Made by a program: the position numbers and the translations under genes. From contig NC_092675.1 of NCBI RefSeq assembly GCF_964355755.1, positions 2,016,312-2,080,311 of the forward strand: a DNA stretch of 64,000 bases. The letters are read 5' to 3'. Within the stretch, counting starts at the first letter, position 1. Each line of letters starts with the position of its first letter. Shown here in pieces: positions 12,236 through 25,200 of this stretch. Below the pieces are notes generated by a model. That model ran no database searches. It had not been told where the DNA came from and saw only the letters and a list, made by a program, of their open reading frames with translations. Source of the DNA: Antedon mediterranea (taxonomy: Eukaryota; Echinodermata; Crinoidea; Comatulida; Antedonidae).

Positions 12236-12767
12236 GATGAGAATCAAAATGGCATATATAATACCAGATACAGAAAAAATCACAGTAGAAAATCACAAGA
12301 TAGAAAAAGTTGACAGCTAGAAAAATCTTGGACAAAAATTCTTGACAACACGAAGGAAGAAATACTTCAAGAAATACAGGATCAAAGGAGGATAGAGGTG
12401 TTTTAGAATGCAAAAAGAAATACTAACTGACAAAGAAATACCAATGTCACTTGGAAAAAATGTCAAGCAGTGCTTATTAACAATCATGACATATGGATCA
12501 GAGTTATGATAAACAACCAAAGAGATGGAAAACAACTAAGAGAGCTATGGAAAAAAAGAAAAATGCTTAATTTATCACCAAATACGAAAAACGAACATCA
12601 AAAATATTATAGAAAAGATCAAAGAACCGAAATAAAGAAGGGCGGGATGGTTAACAATAACTCAAGACAATAGACGGACCAAGAGGCTTATAAAATGGCA
12701 ACCAATACAATGGTAAAAGTTCGTCCGAAGCGCGTAACAATTTCGAAATGCATTGTGGGATAGAATA

Positions 12768-12995
12768 GAGCTAATGGGTGGGTGGCGCCACTGTGAGCCA
12801 TTGAGTAGCGCGCCCGCATCAAATTAGAAAGTCAAAATCATAGAGGGGATCTGCTAATACTATAGGGGGGGGGGGGGGGATAGAGTAATTGACTGAACCC
12901 TCTATAGGAATTAATAGTTTTGACTTCCTAGTTTGGAGGGGGCGCTGCTCCATGCTGTGAAATGGCGTCGCCCAGTTTGACCTTTTAACCCTGTA
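12768..12995. repeat. Imperfect foldback with poly-G loop, nested in a LINE relic
   Basis: The left arm (about 12780-12855) contains GGCGCC, CATTGAGTAGCGC, then AGAAAGTCAAAATCATAGAGG. The right arm (about 12887-12982) contains the complements in reverse order: CCCTCTATAGG, GTTTTGACTTCCT, GGAGGGGGCGCTGCTCCATG, GGCGTCGCC. The loop holds a 15-G run. It looks like a non-autonomous inverted-repeat element inserted in the LINE relic, but no clear target duplication was found. Confidence 0.5.
12865..12879 (+). repeat. 15-base G run
   Basis: An uninterrupted run of 15 G in otherwise AT-rich DNA, at the loop of the foldback. It has G-quadruplex potential and is prone to length errors in sequencing. 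Confidence 0.85.
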
Positions 12996-13200
12996 CTTCC
13001 GATACCATGTTTTGAATGCAAATTGAAGAACAGGAGATTCTTGTGTTATAAGTTCTTTGATAAAATCACCAGATACACTAACACAGCAGCTTGGACGAGA
13101 TGCCATAGGACAGAAGAAGATGGAAATTGCGTGAGAAGAATTTCACCCAACAATGAATGATGGTTTAAACACGTTTGAACCAGCAGCATTGGGGAGAGGG

Positions 13201-14335
13201 TTTAGCGTTATAAGGGTTTGGTGTTTAATTCAGTATCAAAACGACCAGAACTTTTTTTTTTTAACTTAGCTGAAGTTTTCACTTCATATTATTCCAAATC
13301 ATAATTGTCTTACTTAACAATTTTAAAATCAATTGATAACAATAATGAAAAGGAATAGGACAACTACGAAGCAAAGCTTTAAACCTGTGGCGCCCTTTAA
13401 AAATAAAAACAAATTATTTTAATAGTATGTATGAAAGAATAGACATTTAGTGATATTAATTCATTAAAGTACTGCAAGATAATAAATTCTAATCAATAAA
13501 TAATAAAAACAATAGTATGTATAGTGTTACTAGGAAAGTTTATGGGGTGAGAAGAGTTGTTAAAACTCTGTCCTATTTAGGTCTAAATGAACCAGTTGAA
13601 TGAAGTGCTCGGTTCGGTTAATAACTCTAAAGTACTACACTGAAGCAATGAGGTTTTATTTCTGTACACTCTAATTGGCCTAATGAATTTTCAATTTCAA
13701 TTTATTTAAAGGATTCAATTTGTGTACAAATCGACTTAAAGTTCAATTATGATAAATGATGGCTTTTAGAAACATACTTGAATGTATGACGTCATGTAAA
13801 ATATTATACATCACTCATATAAGATCTTATTTCCTATTTAGTGGAAAATATATCCAGTTAAAAATGATATTTTGCTATTAGTTTTATGATTTCTCGTAAA
13901 TTCCATAAGAGCAATAATAAATCATATTTACGCTTAAAGCAATACATTATTGATGTTACTAATTTTGATTTCTACAACTCATAGTATTATATCACTGTAT
14001 TTAACTACTAAACGGTACTACTGCTGTTTTTACTACTACTAATCTAGTGTATAGCCTACTGGTGCTTCACCCTTGGTTAATATTTACTATAAGTAGCAGT
14101 CTAACTATGTCACTACAATTCTGATGTTGCTGGTACTGCTCCATTTCTGGAGATCATACACTGCAGTTTACTTTTTGCGAAGAAACTTGATTTCTTCTAT
14201 ACATTCTAGCATTCCTCAAGTCTTAAAATCTCCTGTTAATAGGCAGATTTCTAAATACAGTGTAGCATAGGACATTCACTACCGTAACCCTTGAAAATAA
14301 TAGAGCAGTGACGAACATGTGACGCTGTAATTCTA
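13201..14335. other. Gene-free stretch with a LINE-tail relic
   Basis: Non-coding. At 13687-13730 the minus strand reads ATCCTTTAAATAAATTGAAA followed by a second TTGAAA-like unit, a typical non-LTR 3' end with AATAAA and a short tandem tail. Confidence 0.4.
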
Positions 14336-14412
14336 AACGGCCCAAGTAATTATCTTCATGGACCGATTATCACTAACTTTCGTGTGGGTAGATCACAGCT
14401 TACGTGGGTAAA
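14336..14412. repeat. Short MITE-like element, family B, copy 2
   Basis: Shares ATGGACCGATTATCACTAAC, then TTTCGTGTGGG and a CGTGGGTAAA end, with the element at 10413-10507. More diverged, and the termini are eroded. Confidence 0.5.
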
Positions 14413-15858
14413 AAACTAAGCCCGAACGTGCGCTACTGAACAATAAAAAGCAGAGTGGAGATATTCACATTAAGCCTACTTAAATCAGTGATCTACTGTG
14501 ACATTAGGCTATAGTTTTACAAACTGCTAATCCAGTTACCAATGCTAATTAGTCTACCATTACACTCACCGACTTTTAAAACTACAACAGACTAATATTA
14601 GCATACTGCTATTCGTATGTTTTCCTATCATAATTAGCAAAGACAAATATAGGACTAACATCACTTGATTCAATGTACAATATTTTAGTTATAATATACA
14701 GGTATAATGTACCCGAATGCCAATTTTTTTTTTTCATGTTTTGATATAATTATAACGCGGAATACAGTAACTAAACCCCATGCTGACGTTTGCTTTATTA
14801 TTGTGACTTTCATTCATTCTAGATTTGATTTTATATGTAGGTTAAAATTACACGAATGAACTCTGCATTTCATGTAATATAATTTTTTTTCGCAATTCTT
14901 TCTTGTTATATAATATTTTGTGCACTACATTATTGTACAATCAAACACGCAGATAACGATGTTATACTATTTTAGCGAACTATCTAACGTGATCAATTCC
15001 AACTTGAAATCTTCATTCAACGTCAATTAGCAAGTGTTACAGCAAAGCGGCCTCCATCCGAGTCCTAAACTGTAGGCATCCGCATTATCATCAGACAGTT
15101 ACTTTGGATATCAGTTCACGGGAGCAACGGTAAGTAACATTGTATGCCTATTTGATTCATATTTAGCTGTGTAGGCCTATAATCAAAGAAACTTATTACC
15201 CAGTAAACTTCACCAACGGCGACAATTAATGCATGCAAATCTTCATCGGTGGGACTTTATTCTGGTTCTTTAACGTGTTCTTATTCATCAGCGATGGTTT
15301 AGTTTAGATATAATAGGTAAGTTTTGGCGACGTGTGCCTTGTTAACCCCATGTCTACAACAAACCCAATCGGTGTTAAAATGTGTTGATCTCAGAAATGA
15401 CGATTTCGGTTGGCGGCAAACTATTACAATTATGTAATCACTCGTTGTGAAAAAGTGAATCTCCACACAGTTCAGTCGTCGTTCGTTTGTTTGAATGTTA
15501 CAAGGTTATCATGATCATACAAGTTCATCATGATCCATCTGCACCTACTCTGTGGACACTGGGTACCAAATCTTCAACGTATTTACATGTATGCATTACG
15601 TAACTCTTTCTAAATAATCAAACTAAACGAAGAGCTGAACTATAGCGCCAACACACTGACAAACAATTAGGCTTTAAATGTACAGATGTAAACCATAAAA
15701 ACATAACGGTTTGGGTTGCATAAATCAATAACATGTTAATTACATACTGCGTTCACACCGGAAAGAAATCGTGAAAATCGATAAAGATAGAATATAGCAG
15801 CTCACATCCGTCCTGATTCCGTTCATCACGTGATCAGCAGCGTTGTAGGCCCTATAAC
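14413..15858. other. Gene-free stretch
   Basis: No coding exon recognised. A strong-looking splice donor, CAACGGTAAGTAAC, occurs at about 15125-15138 on the plus strand and could end a non-coding leader exon, but nothing else supports this. Confidence 0.35.
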
Positions 15859-15861
15859 TTA

Positions 15862-16017
15862 AACTCTGTCTACACTATCAAACTATATGTGACAAAAAAA
15901 TGTGATGTGTCCATATATGGACATGATGATGTCATCCAACTACCATATTTGGCCACTACCATATTTGGAACCATCACATTTTTTTGTCACATAAAGTTTG
16001 ATAGTGTAGACAGAGCT
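15862..16017. mobile_element. PIF/Harbinger-like MITE, family C, copy 1
   Basis: About 156 bp, nearly a perfect inverted repeat. The left arm begins AACTCTGTCTACACTATCAA and continues with ACTATATGTGACAAAAAAAT. The right arm is its complement and ends at CAGAGCT. Direct TTA flanks it on both sides (15859-15861 and 16018-16020). The interior holds CATATATGGACATGATGATG, a motif shared by the other copies. No transposase. Confidence 0.85.
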
Positions 16018-16100
16018 TTACCCAGTCTGGATTTTTTCCGACCACCGGACCGAATTTATTTAATGTAAATGGAGCTTGATCTGCTAAATGTCTTTATTTT

Positions 16101-16145
16101 ATTTATTGATTATAAGGCCGATGATAAAGCCGAAACGTGTCTTTA
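16101..16145 (+). other. Stem-loop with hammerhead-like GAAAC box
   Basis: TTGATTATAAGGC, a 10-base loop, then GCCGAAACGTGTC. The layout (YTGATNA, short GC stem, GAAAC) resembles the catalytic core of hammerhead ribozymes found in Penelope-like elements, but the first box is degenerate. Compare 55743-55773. A relic at most. Confidence 0.25.
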
Positions 16146-17284
16146 AGCTCTCTTCATTATAATTTTGAAAACAACACTAATCGATATCGTGTTATAAAGC
16201 CAAAGTTTGAGAAATGAAAGAAAGTTGATCCGATCCTATAGCGTCTATGTGTTTAAATTACATTCTCAATCCATAATGACTGCAATCAGGATTAAAGACG
16301 AAGAAATATTACACAAACATTACACCTCAATATCATAAAGGCTTAAGAACACTTATTTATTTTTATATTATTTCACACGTATTGTATTGTTATCCAAACG
16401 TCTTATCCTTAATTTATTTACAGCATTTATTGATGATCTTTAAAAAAAGATTTATGAAGCACTTCTTAATAATTGCCGACTGTAATCGAGTTAATACAAC
16501 ACGTTCATTTCAATAATCTACCTAAATAATATCTTCCTAGTGGGTAGTGAATGCCTTAAGTCACGGAACATCAAATGTCGCGTGGTCTTATGATAATAGA
16601 TATGATATAGCACAATTAATAATACATAATTATAGTAATGAATATGACACAAAGGGTATAATTATTCTTTACTAAAAGGTATATTCATCAAATATGATAT
16701 TTATTTCATTATAATGATGACGGAAACAATTAGGCCTATTAAGATGTTGGCGACTACTGCAATAGACAGTAATGTGGCCTAACAAGTTAAGAGATAAGAG
16801 AAGTTTTTTTTTTATCATTGACAAATACATTTAGAGTCATACAAGTAAAATACAAGTGAATATTAAATTACTTCTCTTTGATTATTCAAATCATATAATG
16901 CAGGCCTACACAAGTTATAGAAAACATTATATTTATACGTATACCGTATACATTATGTATACAAATTAAGAAATTGATGTTGATGACACTATTTCTATTT
17001 CTATTTCTTAAAAGCTTTCCGAAAAAACTAAACAATATGACTATATTAAAGAAGAGAAACCAACATTTCATTTATGTTGCCATATTTATATCAAAATTAC
17101 AATAACGAGGATAATGAAATTAATTAAAATTAATTAAAAGATTATTCTTCAAACACAGAGTGTAATTTCACTCTTCCCTGAGATTATTCAAAACACTCCG
17201 TTTATTCGGAAAACATGATTTACAACTTATGATTGTGAGCCTCAGTATTCCATGTAAAGATGGAACACCACCATTTAAACAACA
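16146..17284. other. Gene-free stretch
   Basis: AT-rich non-coding sequence with two TAGGCCTA-type palindromes near 16732 and 16903. No gene recognised. Confidence 0.4.
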
Positions 17285-17587
17285 TGAACTAGTTCACGAA
17301 GTAATTATGTAATAGGGCTAATCGTGGCTCGAATCCAACTCTCGGCGCATTGCTTGTATCCTTAGGCAAGACACTTACATTTGCCTCCCTCCACCCAGGT
17401 GTATAAAATGGGTATCCGGTTAAATCAAGACACAACTTTGAGCTGACTACTAACGGCACTATGGGAGTATGTTTCAATACGTGTGTATGATAAGAAACAA
17501 ATGACCGGGGTAATAATGTGCAGCGCATTGAGAGCTTGCTTATTATGCGCTATATAAAAATGAACTATTATTATTATTATTATTATT
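17285..17587 (+). mobile_element. tRNA-derived SINE with ATT-repeat tail
   Basis: The 5' part contains a B-box-like GGCTCGAATCC at about 17323. The body follows with GTATCCTTAGGCAAGACACT, CCACCCAGGTGTATAAAATG, GGTATCCGGT and GCGCATTGAGAGCTTGC. The 3' end is CGCTATATAAAAATGAACTA with a TTA trinucleotide tail. This order is that of a SINE type I recall as widespread in marine invertebrates. SINEs are transcribed by RNA polymerase III and mobilised by LINE enzymes. No target duplication was identified. Confidence 0.75.
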
Positions 17588-18119
17588 CACTCCGATTATT
17601 TTCTCTATTTCAATTCAGCGATAACACGTTTGACATTTACTTTGGAGAATCGACTAATTATTCGGTAAGAAAGTTTGTGGTTAACAAATGTAGATTATGT
17701 TCGAGAAGGTTAGGTCTGTATTGGTGATTAAACGTTGAATATGGCAGAGAATAGTATCATGTAGCAGGACTCGCATAAATAATAAAGAAATATAAATTAT
17801 ATATGTATTATTCAATTTCTTTGACCATATCATAAAAAAAAAATCTGACATTTTTACTATGATTTACGTGGAATCGAATAAAGTGTAATAACAAACTTTG
17901 AAGGAAATCTGTCAACGGACGTAGACTTGGCCTTGAAACCCAACACCATAACGCAATATATTTGATTAAGAAACGTATTATTAGTATACAATAAAACATT
18001 GAGTACATCCTTCATAAGCCATTTAATAATCAAGGCAGGGACCAGAAAGATATTCTACACATTTCTGTACAGACAAAAATAACTCAACTCAATGTACCTA
18101 CACTAGAAAATGAAAAAGC
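17588..18119. other. Gene-free stretch
   Basis: Non-coding sequence between a SINE and a LINE relic. Nothing recognised. Confidence 0.4.
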
Positions 18120-18320
18120 TTTTTAGAAAAGAAAATTCTTCAACCAGATTTTAAATTTGAAAATTGGTATTAGTTCCACAACATTGGAACTTTCAGAGCA
18201 AAGATCTCTGATCAGGTAGACTACATGGACCGAATGAAAAGTAAGTCTAGCAGGCCGGTAAATCTGTACAAGCTCAAATAACAATATGCGAGGATAATTG
18301 GTATTGCAAGTTTTGCAGTA
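18120..18320 (-). pseudogene. LINE reverse transcriptase C-terminal relic
   Basis: The minus strand reads LLFELVQIYRPARLTFHS, then in shifted frames PMLWN and FKFKIWLKNFLF. This matches the end of CR1/L2/jockey-type polymerases, where 'L..LI..Y.P.R.LRS' is followed by 'AP.LWN.LP' and 'FK..LK..LF'. About 20 residues of the middle are lost and the frame is shifted. It is a short fragment without the catalytic core. Confidence 0.5.
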
Positions 18321-18401
18321 AACATTAACTGAAATATATATATTTTTAACTTTTAAATAAAGTTCACACAAATTTAACAAGAAATAGCTGTCCAATTTCA
18401 A

Positions 18402-18846
18402 GTTTACAATAATGTATAACTAATTTTACAACGTAAGTTTGAGATAAATTGAATTCTTAAATTCACGTAGTCATTTGAAAATAGAATTATAGGCAATTTC
18501 GTTGGAAGTGGAAATTGTCCTATTTAATCAGGAAAAATGAATGTTGCTTGTCTGTATACTCGTTTGATGTAAGTATTTGGCTGCAGAGAATGATAATTTC
18601 AAGTTAACAGTTGTAATTGTAATCGTCAGCGTAATTCATTGTGGCATGTTCTTTCTGACATTCTAACATTTCAGATAATGTTCTGTCATTTCCACAGAAC
18701 ATTATGCTATTAAATGGCCATGAGTAACGGATGGACGAAAACAGTACGAACGTGAAAAATCTAAAGATCATATAAATTTCCGATGGAAATCTAACATGAC
18801 ATTATACACAAGTCAATCGTACCTAAACATGCAAACATACTGTGAA
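18402..18846. other. Gene-free stretch
   Basis: AT-rich. An inverted AATGTTCTGT/ACAGAACATT pair at about 18677-18704 forms a small hairpin; no gene. Confidence 0.4.
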
Positions 18847-19180
18847 AGTTCTGTCTACACTATAACACTTTATGTGACAAAAAAAAAGGTGAAATGCCCA
18901 TATAATTATGGACATGATGATGTCATATCACTACTATATTTGGGCATATCACTACCATATTTAGGCACATCACTACCATATTTGGCCATATCACTACCAT
19001 ATTTAGGCACATCACTACCATATTTGGCCATATTACTACCATATTTAGGCACATCACTACCATATTTGGCCATATTACTACCATATTTAGGCACATCACT
19101 ACCATATTTGGCCATATTACTACCATATTTAGGCATATCACACTTTTTTTTCAAACTAGTTTGATCATGTAGACAGATCT
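18847..19180. mobile_element. Family C MITE expanded by an internal tandem array
   Basis: Termini match family C: AGTTCTGTCTACACTATAAC at the left, and TTTGATCATGTAGACAGATCT at the right followed by TTA. The core ATGGACATGATGATGTCATA is intact. The element is 334 bp rather than about 125-155 bp because a 21-bp unit in the interior has multiplied (18930-19139). Confidence 0.8.
18930..19139. repeat. 10 x 21-bp tandem array inside a MITE
   Basis: Ten consecutive 21-bp units of the type ACTACCATATTTAGGCACAT(C). From unit 2 they alternate between a TTTAGGCACATC and a TTTGGCCATAT(C/T) form, making a 42-bp higher-order repeat. The unit is present once or twice in other copies of the MITE. Open reading frames of 72-122 codons on both strands here are only translation of the repeat. 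Confidence 0.9.
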
Positions 19181-19183
19181 TTA

Positions 19184-22100
19184 GACAGTTGAATACAAAA
19201 GTGTGCATTTTTAACATCGGAAAAGCATAGAAGAAAGCAGGTTACACGAATGCTATCACATGTGGCAAATCTTATTCCGCAGCAAATGATACGGCACTTA
19301 TCCAAACGAATGACGAAAATAGATGACCGATGCAATATCGTAAGCAAGTAGACATTTTAATGATTCCAAAACTATTTTTTTTTCTACAGTTTTCGATGAT
19401 CCGATATGATTAGAGTTGTGATTGGTAGAGCGTAGAAATTGAAGGACTTTTATGCACCGTTACCATTAACGACTAGCCATCCATTCCTTCTCTGATTCAT
19501 GTCACATCTTTCTTTCATCATTAGCGTGGTCATTATAAATAACACTGGAGGTTGATGGTTAAAAACATTTTATTCTATAATAATCGATATTCAGCACTAT
19601 ACACTGTTCAGCTTTGTTGATTTGTCTGCGACGGATTATCGTGCATTCACGTATGTAACACTTCCTTACAACTCTGAATCCAGGGTTCAAATCCTAAGTC
19701 AGTACTAATGTCAGCAACTTAGCATCATACGAGATGTGGTTGCCAGAGGGATGGGTGTATTTTTCTAAAACTGTCTTTTAAATCATTCGGACAATGTAAT
19801 AGCGTTTGACATGTATTACAGAATTTCACAATACTGGACTACTGATCTACTAAAATAGATCATTGAATATGATTATAAAAAATGTTACTATAAATATAAT
19901 AAAAATAATAATAAAACAATGGACCAACTATATTACAACTACCTAGCCTAGCATATGATACATGCTAATATAATTTCCAATATTGACTAATATGATTAAT
20001 AATTCCAGAAATTACATATTACACACAAAAATAACATCGGATAACACTCTGCACAGTATAAACAATCAATCACTTTTTCCCCAAGACAATATAAAGATAG
20101 GATATCTTTCATCATAATCCCGTGACACCATTCCGACACTCCAAAGTTGATACCACTGCCCATCCTCTGTATCATCAATCTTATCATTATTTAAATAATC
20201 ATCATGCATTTATGATATTTATTATCATTGATAACATGGATGTATAATATCAGATCTTGGATTTGCTCAAAAACACGACTCAGCATCATTAGATATACAG
20301 ACAGATCTACGAGAATGTTAAAATGTTGCTCCAATCGTCTCGTCTTCTGCTTGATACAAGAACACAGTTAGTTGCATAATTCATTTAAAGTTCTATAATA
20401 GTACCTCGTAGTATTGTAAAGATCACGAAGAAGTTAAGATTGATAGATAGTGTGTGGTACATACATCTCTCTTACAAAATATCCGTTACTTATTTTCTAT
20501 AATTATCAGCAACAATCAGATCAGCAGTATAATCGAAAACGAATGCTCATTTTCAAGTCAATGCCTTTTCATTGTGAACGTAATCGTGTTATCTATTCTT
20601 AGCTCAAAACTCAATCTTGAACAACCTTCAAAGGCGTAAGCTCTTGATAAATCTACATCGAAATAGATTACAACAGATACGCCAGTTTTAGCTTCTGATA
20701 ACGTAGATGATTGGTAAATTAATGCAAGGAGTAACCAATAGACCTGGCTTCATCGGCGCCGTTATCAGATTAATCGTCCATAGAATAATACAAAAAACGT
20801 CCAATCCATCGTTAACGGCCTAAGACTACTGACGCGCTCGTATTTTATATATCTCGAATATTACTTTCAAATAAATCTTTATTCAAATCTAGCACAATAT
20901 ATAGAATTGTATGATTCTAAACTTTTATGGAAATGGTCAATTCTCTTTGGGGAAAATGAACTAGCCAACAAATGTATTTGATTCTTGCGCGTTTTTACGT
21001 TAGATATGGGAATAATTTAAGGAAGCATTGATTTTCTTACAGGTATTTTCAAATTCAGAGTTAGTATACGCCTAACTGTATTTTTAATTTACATTAAAAC
21101 TCATTATATACCCAAGTAATAATAACGGGCAGTTTTAATTTGTTGTAAACATTTGACAACAAACTTGTACTAACTGTATGAAAGATTTCTTCGAATATAT
21201 ATTTTCTGTTCCTCCTCCATCATCGGATGCAACAGATTGTATTGTAACCTTTAACCTTAACCCATTTCGACGTTGAAGCTTTCCAATAAAAACGGCTTTT
21301 CAGACAGTTCTTATAATTCTATCATGATTTAATCTGGTTTAAGATGTAAAATGACGTTAATTCATACTTCTAGGCATGGCTTTAGCATACATAGTCGCAT
21401 CACTATGTTCACATTTAACATGCAAACCCATGGTTTTCTTCTGTTTTTTTTTAGTTTCATGGAATTTAAAGATGATGATACATGATAGTCAACCTCTCGT
21501 ATAATCCTATTTAGTAGACCTAGTGATTGAGGATGCAAAAAGACAGAAGACTGACATTTAGTATCATTTTGGACTAGTATTAAAATTTTTTATCTGATTC
21601 TAGATTTCTTTTTTTCCCCCAAATCTTAATATTGCTTAATAAATCACACTGTAAAACAAAGATTAAACAAAATTCAATGTGATTGTGAATATTATAATTA
21701 TTGTAATGTTATATTATAATTACCTGTCAATAGAAAATCGTATTTTTCAAATTAAGATGAGCAAAACGAAACATTAATTATTTAATTTAATTAAACTGTT
21801 TATAAATTATAACATAAACAAACTTAGTAATAACGTAAAGAATATTATAATGAAGATATTTCTGATTCAAGTATAAAAACAATTAATTAGTTGCTCCTAA
21901 AAAACAGTATGTATGCTACAATATAAGCACGAACCATATACATAACAAAATAACGAACTGGGTTATTGGATTATGAATGCAATGTAACTATTGGTAGACT
22001 TTAAAATACTTGCATTAAAACAAATCGTCCTTTTTATCGTTAAGTTAATTTAAAAACAATTGTTGTTTGTTTGTCTCTTCATTAAACGTGTTGACATTGC

Positions 22101-22257
22101 TTTATATCTGCACTGTTAGGTTGAGCAATATCGTTATTATACAGTAACTATCAATTAATTGATTTAAAGAATATTCCATGCATAACAATTGACAAAATAC
22201 AATACGAAAATGAAGCAATTCTTTGGGAATAATCTGAGCAAACCGAAATGTCTTAAT
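19184..22257. other. Gene-free stretch with a possible tRNA-like relic
   Basis: No exon recognised over about 3 kb. At about 19680-19695 a GGTTCAAATCC motif resembles a polymerase III B box, within CTGAATCCAGGGTTCAAATC. No A box or cloverleaf accompanies it. Confidence 0.4.
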
Positions 22258-25200
22258 GGTACTGGTACTGGTACTGGTTCAAATAACCGTCTCACAGAGA
22301 CATCTGGTAGCCATTGACTTGAAGTTGGCATTTGGATGTGTTACTTTTAAATGTAGGCCTACAGTATGAGAGTGACTACTACCAAATTACACAGTCACAA
22401 AACAACTTATAAAACAGTTCATATATACAGTTAAAACATTGCTGGGAATTATAAATTTCTGTTGAAGCAGGCTCTAATGAAGTTGCATCTAGTAAGTTGA
22501 CTTTGTTGTACAACTCTATCAAGTACTGATGGTATCTTCCGACCTCTTCGTTTACTTTGTGTTGTGTGAAAAGTAAGAATTTTTGTAGGATCTTCATTTT
22601 CTTTTCTAATTACATGTCCGATCCAGTTGAATTGTTGCTTGTAGACATATTCTTCTAGCGGTTGACAGCCAGTAATTTTGTAGAGATCGTCATTATCAAT
22701 TACGTAACGCCAGTCTATATAGTTTTCATCTGTTTCAGCATCTGAGGATATGTCTACATGGTTTGGTGGGCAGACTCTTTGAAAGCCATTCACTAGCATT
22801 CTTCTTAGGAAGGTTTTGTATGTTGTGCTAAGTTTGGACATTTCACTTCCTGTTGCCCTCCAAGCATGGCAACCATAGGTGAGTCTACTCCTAACTAGAC
22901 CATTAAGAAACATCATTCTTGTTTGTAGGTGGATCGTTCTGTTGGTAAGCAATGCCCTATTCTCTGCAAATGCTCCTTTGGCTGAATTGATTCTGTATTT
23001 TACTTCTTGATCTCCAATATGAACATCATTGTAGGTAGCCCATACACCAAGGTATCTAAAGTGTGTTACGTTGTTAATGTGTACGCCGCCAATTTGTATG
23101 ATGCATCTTGGGTATTCTTCAACTTCCTCTTTCCAGTTCCATATAATGGTTTCTGTTTTGGGGGCACTAATTCTTAGGCCAAATTCCAGACATACTTTAT
23201 TCAAGATGTTCACAATGGTTTGCAGTTCTTCTTGTGACCAGGAGCTTACAGCAAAGTCGTCAGCATAGCCACTTTCAAAGTCGTCATAGATGCCCCTTGA
23301 TGGTGCTTTACATCTTTGAGCACGATTTGTAGCTTCAATAGGAATTAGGTATTGTATCATTAGGCCATCCAAACTAGCATCTTTACAGCGTTGTTTGAAC
23401 ACTCTAATAACGTAATCAAAATATTGGTTAAACATGCTGGTACTCTCAATACCACCCTGTCGCACCCCAGAAGATGTTTCGAACTTATCATCACTCGGAT
23501 CGTCGTCAGCAAGGTATGCTTTCGTTGAGCTGTACAGTGATTGTATAATGTCAATCATAGTAGTAGACTGGTTTAAGTGAAACCTATTACGAACGCTTAG
23601 GAAAAGAAGATTACGATTCACATGGTCGAATGCTGCTGTTAAATCAATGAAGCATGTATAGAGTTTGCGATTTGAGCGATACGCAATTTCCTGGATCTGC
23701 TTGATTACATATATAGCATCATTGCACCCTCTGTTGGACCTGAATCCAAACTGTGTGCGTAGAAGTTGACTTTCATAAAAGATGGAAAAACGTGAAAGAA
23801 TGATAACCATAAGTATCTTTGAAAATGTAGACCCAATTGATATTCCTCTATACATTGATGGATCAAGTGGACTGCCTTTTTTTTTCCAAATGGTTGTTAA
23901 TTTGGACAGTCCCCAATCACTTGGTACTTCTTTCGTTCTCCAAATTTCCTCAAACAGTCTATGTACATGGTCGACGAATACTGGGTTCTCTGTGGCGACT
24001 TGCAACATTTCAGAAGCGACATCTAGGGTAGCTTTGCGACCTTTTAGATGTCCGATTGCATCAATAATTTCTTTCTTGGACGGAGGTTCATTGTCCATCT
24101 CAAATTCTGGTTGTCTCAGGTTGATAATATATTCTGGAGGTGTGCTAATTTCATCTGGGATTTTAAGGCTAGATTGGTCTGGATTAAAGTGATCTTTAAA
24201 GTGTTCACGTAATCCAGGACATTTTATAGGCTTTGGTGCTTTTCTTATAACATCACCGTGCTCCTTAGCTTTTCTCCATAAATCAAATATTTTTCTATTT
24301 TGGTGGGCTTCATTTAACTTGCTTGCTTCTTCATACAAATATTCATTCCGTAGTTCCTTCACCCTTATCTTAATTGCTTTCTGCATAGCCTTGATCTCCT
24401 CTTCTTTGTAGGTAACTATGCTTTTGTTAATATTCTTTCTTTCTTTTATAAGCTGTTGTAGTCTTTCATCACCATCCCAGGGATGAGCATTTTGGTTTCT
24501 TGTTTTCTTCGGGACTTCTTCAACTGCCTTATTTAGCACTGTCATAAGTGTTGTATAGCGCTCAGTTGATGTAGTGGTTGTTGTCTTTTCAGGAGAAGTA
24601 ATTTTATTAATTTCTTCTTCTATCTTTGTTTTAACATTATTTCTTACTTCTCGATCTTTAAGTTTACTCATGTTGGCTCTCTTGCTCTGTTTTTTCTTTT
24701 TATGCTTCTTCCACCTGGCTGCTTTGTTGGCTGGTGTTGTCATATTACTCACAAGGATTCTATGATCCGACGAAAGATAATAGTTGTTATAGACTCTTGT
24801 GTCAGTAACATACTTCCTCAACCAGTGATCACATATGTTGTAATCTAGTATTTTCTTTGTAACACCATCGTTGCTATGCCAAGTGATCCGATGAACGTTT
24901 GGATGGTCAAACCAGGTGTTCAGTATGCATAGCTTGAAGTCAGAGCAGTAGTTGATGAGTCTTGTGCCATTGTCGTTACTAATGTCATCTGTGTCTTGAA
25001 ATCTATGTAGGTTTCCATCAAAGAGTGATTTTCTGGTTGTTATTGTTGATGTTGCATTAAAGTCTCCCATCAGTAAGAGTTTTGTGTTGTTCTCGACTCT
25101 TGTTACTTTGGAGAGTTTTGCATAGAAAATATCCTTTGATGATTCTGAACCGGATTCCGTAGGAGAGTACGCAGACACAATTCTTAATTTACAATTTTTT

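Larger units (their letters stand above)
12236..13200 (+). pseudogene. Decayed LINE endonuclease-reverse transcriptase, C-terminal half
   Basis: Piecewise translation in changing frames matches the C-terminal half of RTE/L1-like endonuclease-reverse transcriptases. At about 12280-12500 it reads ENHKIEKVDS, NLGQKF, then KEILTDKEIPMSLGKNVKQC and LLTIMTYGSE. At about 12600-12712 it reads IIEKIKEPK, AGWLTITQDNRRTKRLIKWQ. After a gap, DRRRWKLREKNFTQQ appears at about 13110-13157. Stops and frameshifts break every frame. The roughly 380 bases between the last two blocks are about 270 longer than the family needs and contain an unrelated foldback (12768-12995), so a second insertion split the relic. 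Confidence 0.65.

Noticed and set aside
12819-13106. 95-codon minus-strand open stretch
   Set aside because: Lies across the foldback inserted in a LINE relic and starts inside the LINE remnant on the other strand; treated as repeat-derived.
15117-15140. Non-coding first exon ending in CAACGGTAAGTAAC
   Set aside because: A single donor-like match without promoter, coding partner or acceptor is not enough to call an exon.
18796-19217. Reading frames of 72-122 codons with LPYLG/KYGSD repeats
   Set aside because: Translation of the 21-bp array within a MITE, on both strands.
19680-19695. tRNA from a GGTTCAAATCC motif
   Set aside because: No cloverleaf or A box can be built around it; may be a SINE crumb at most.
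23782-24192. 136-codon plus-strand reading frame within the intact LINE
   Set aside because: Antisense shadow of the endonuclease-RT coding region.
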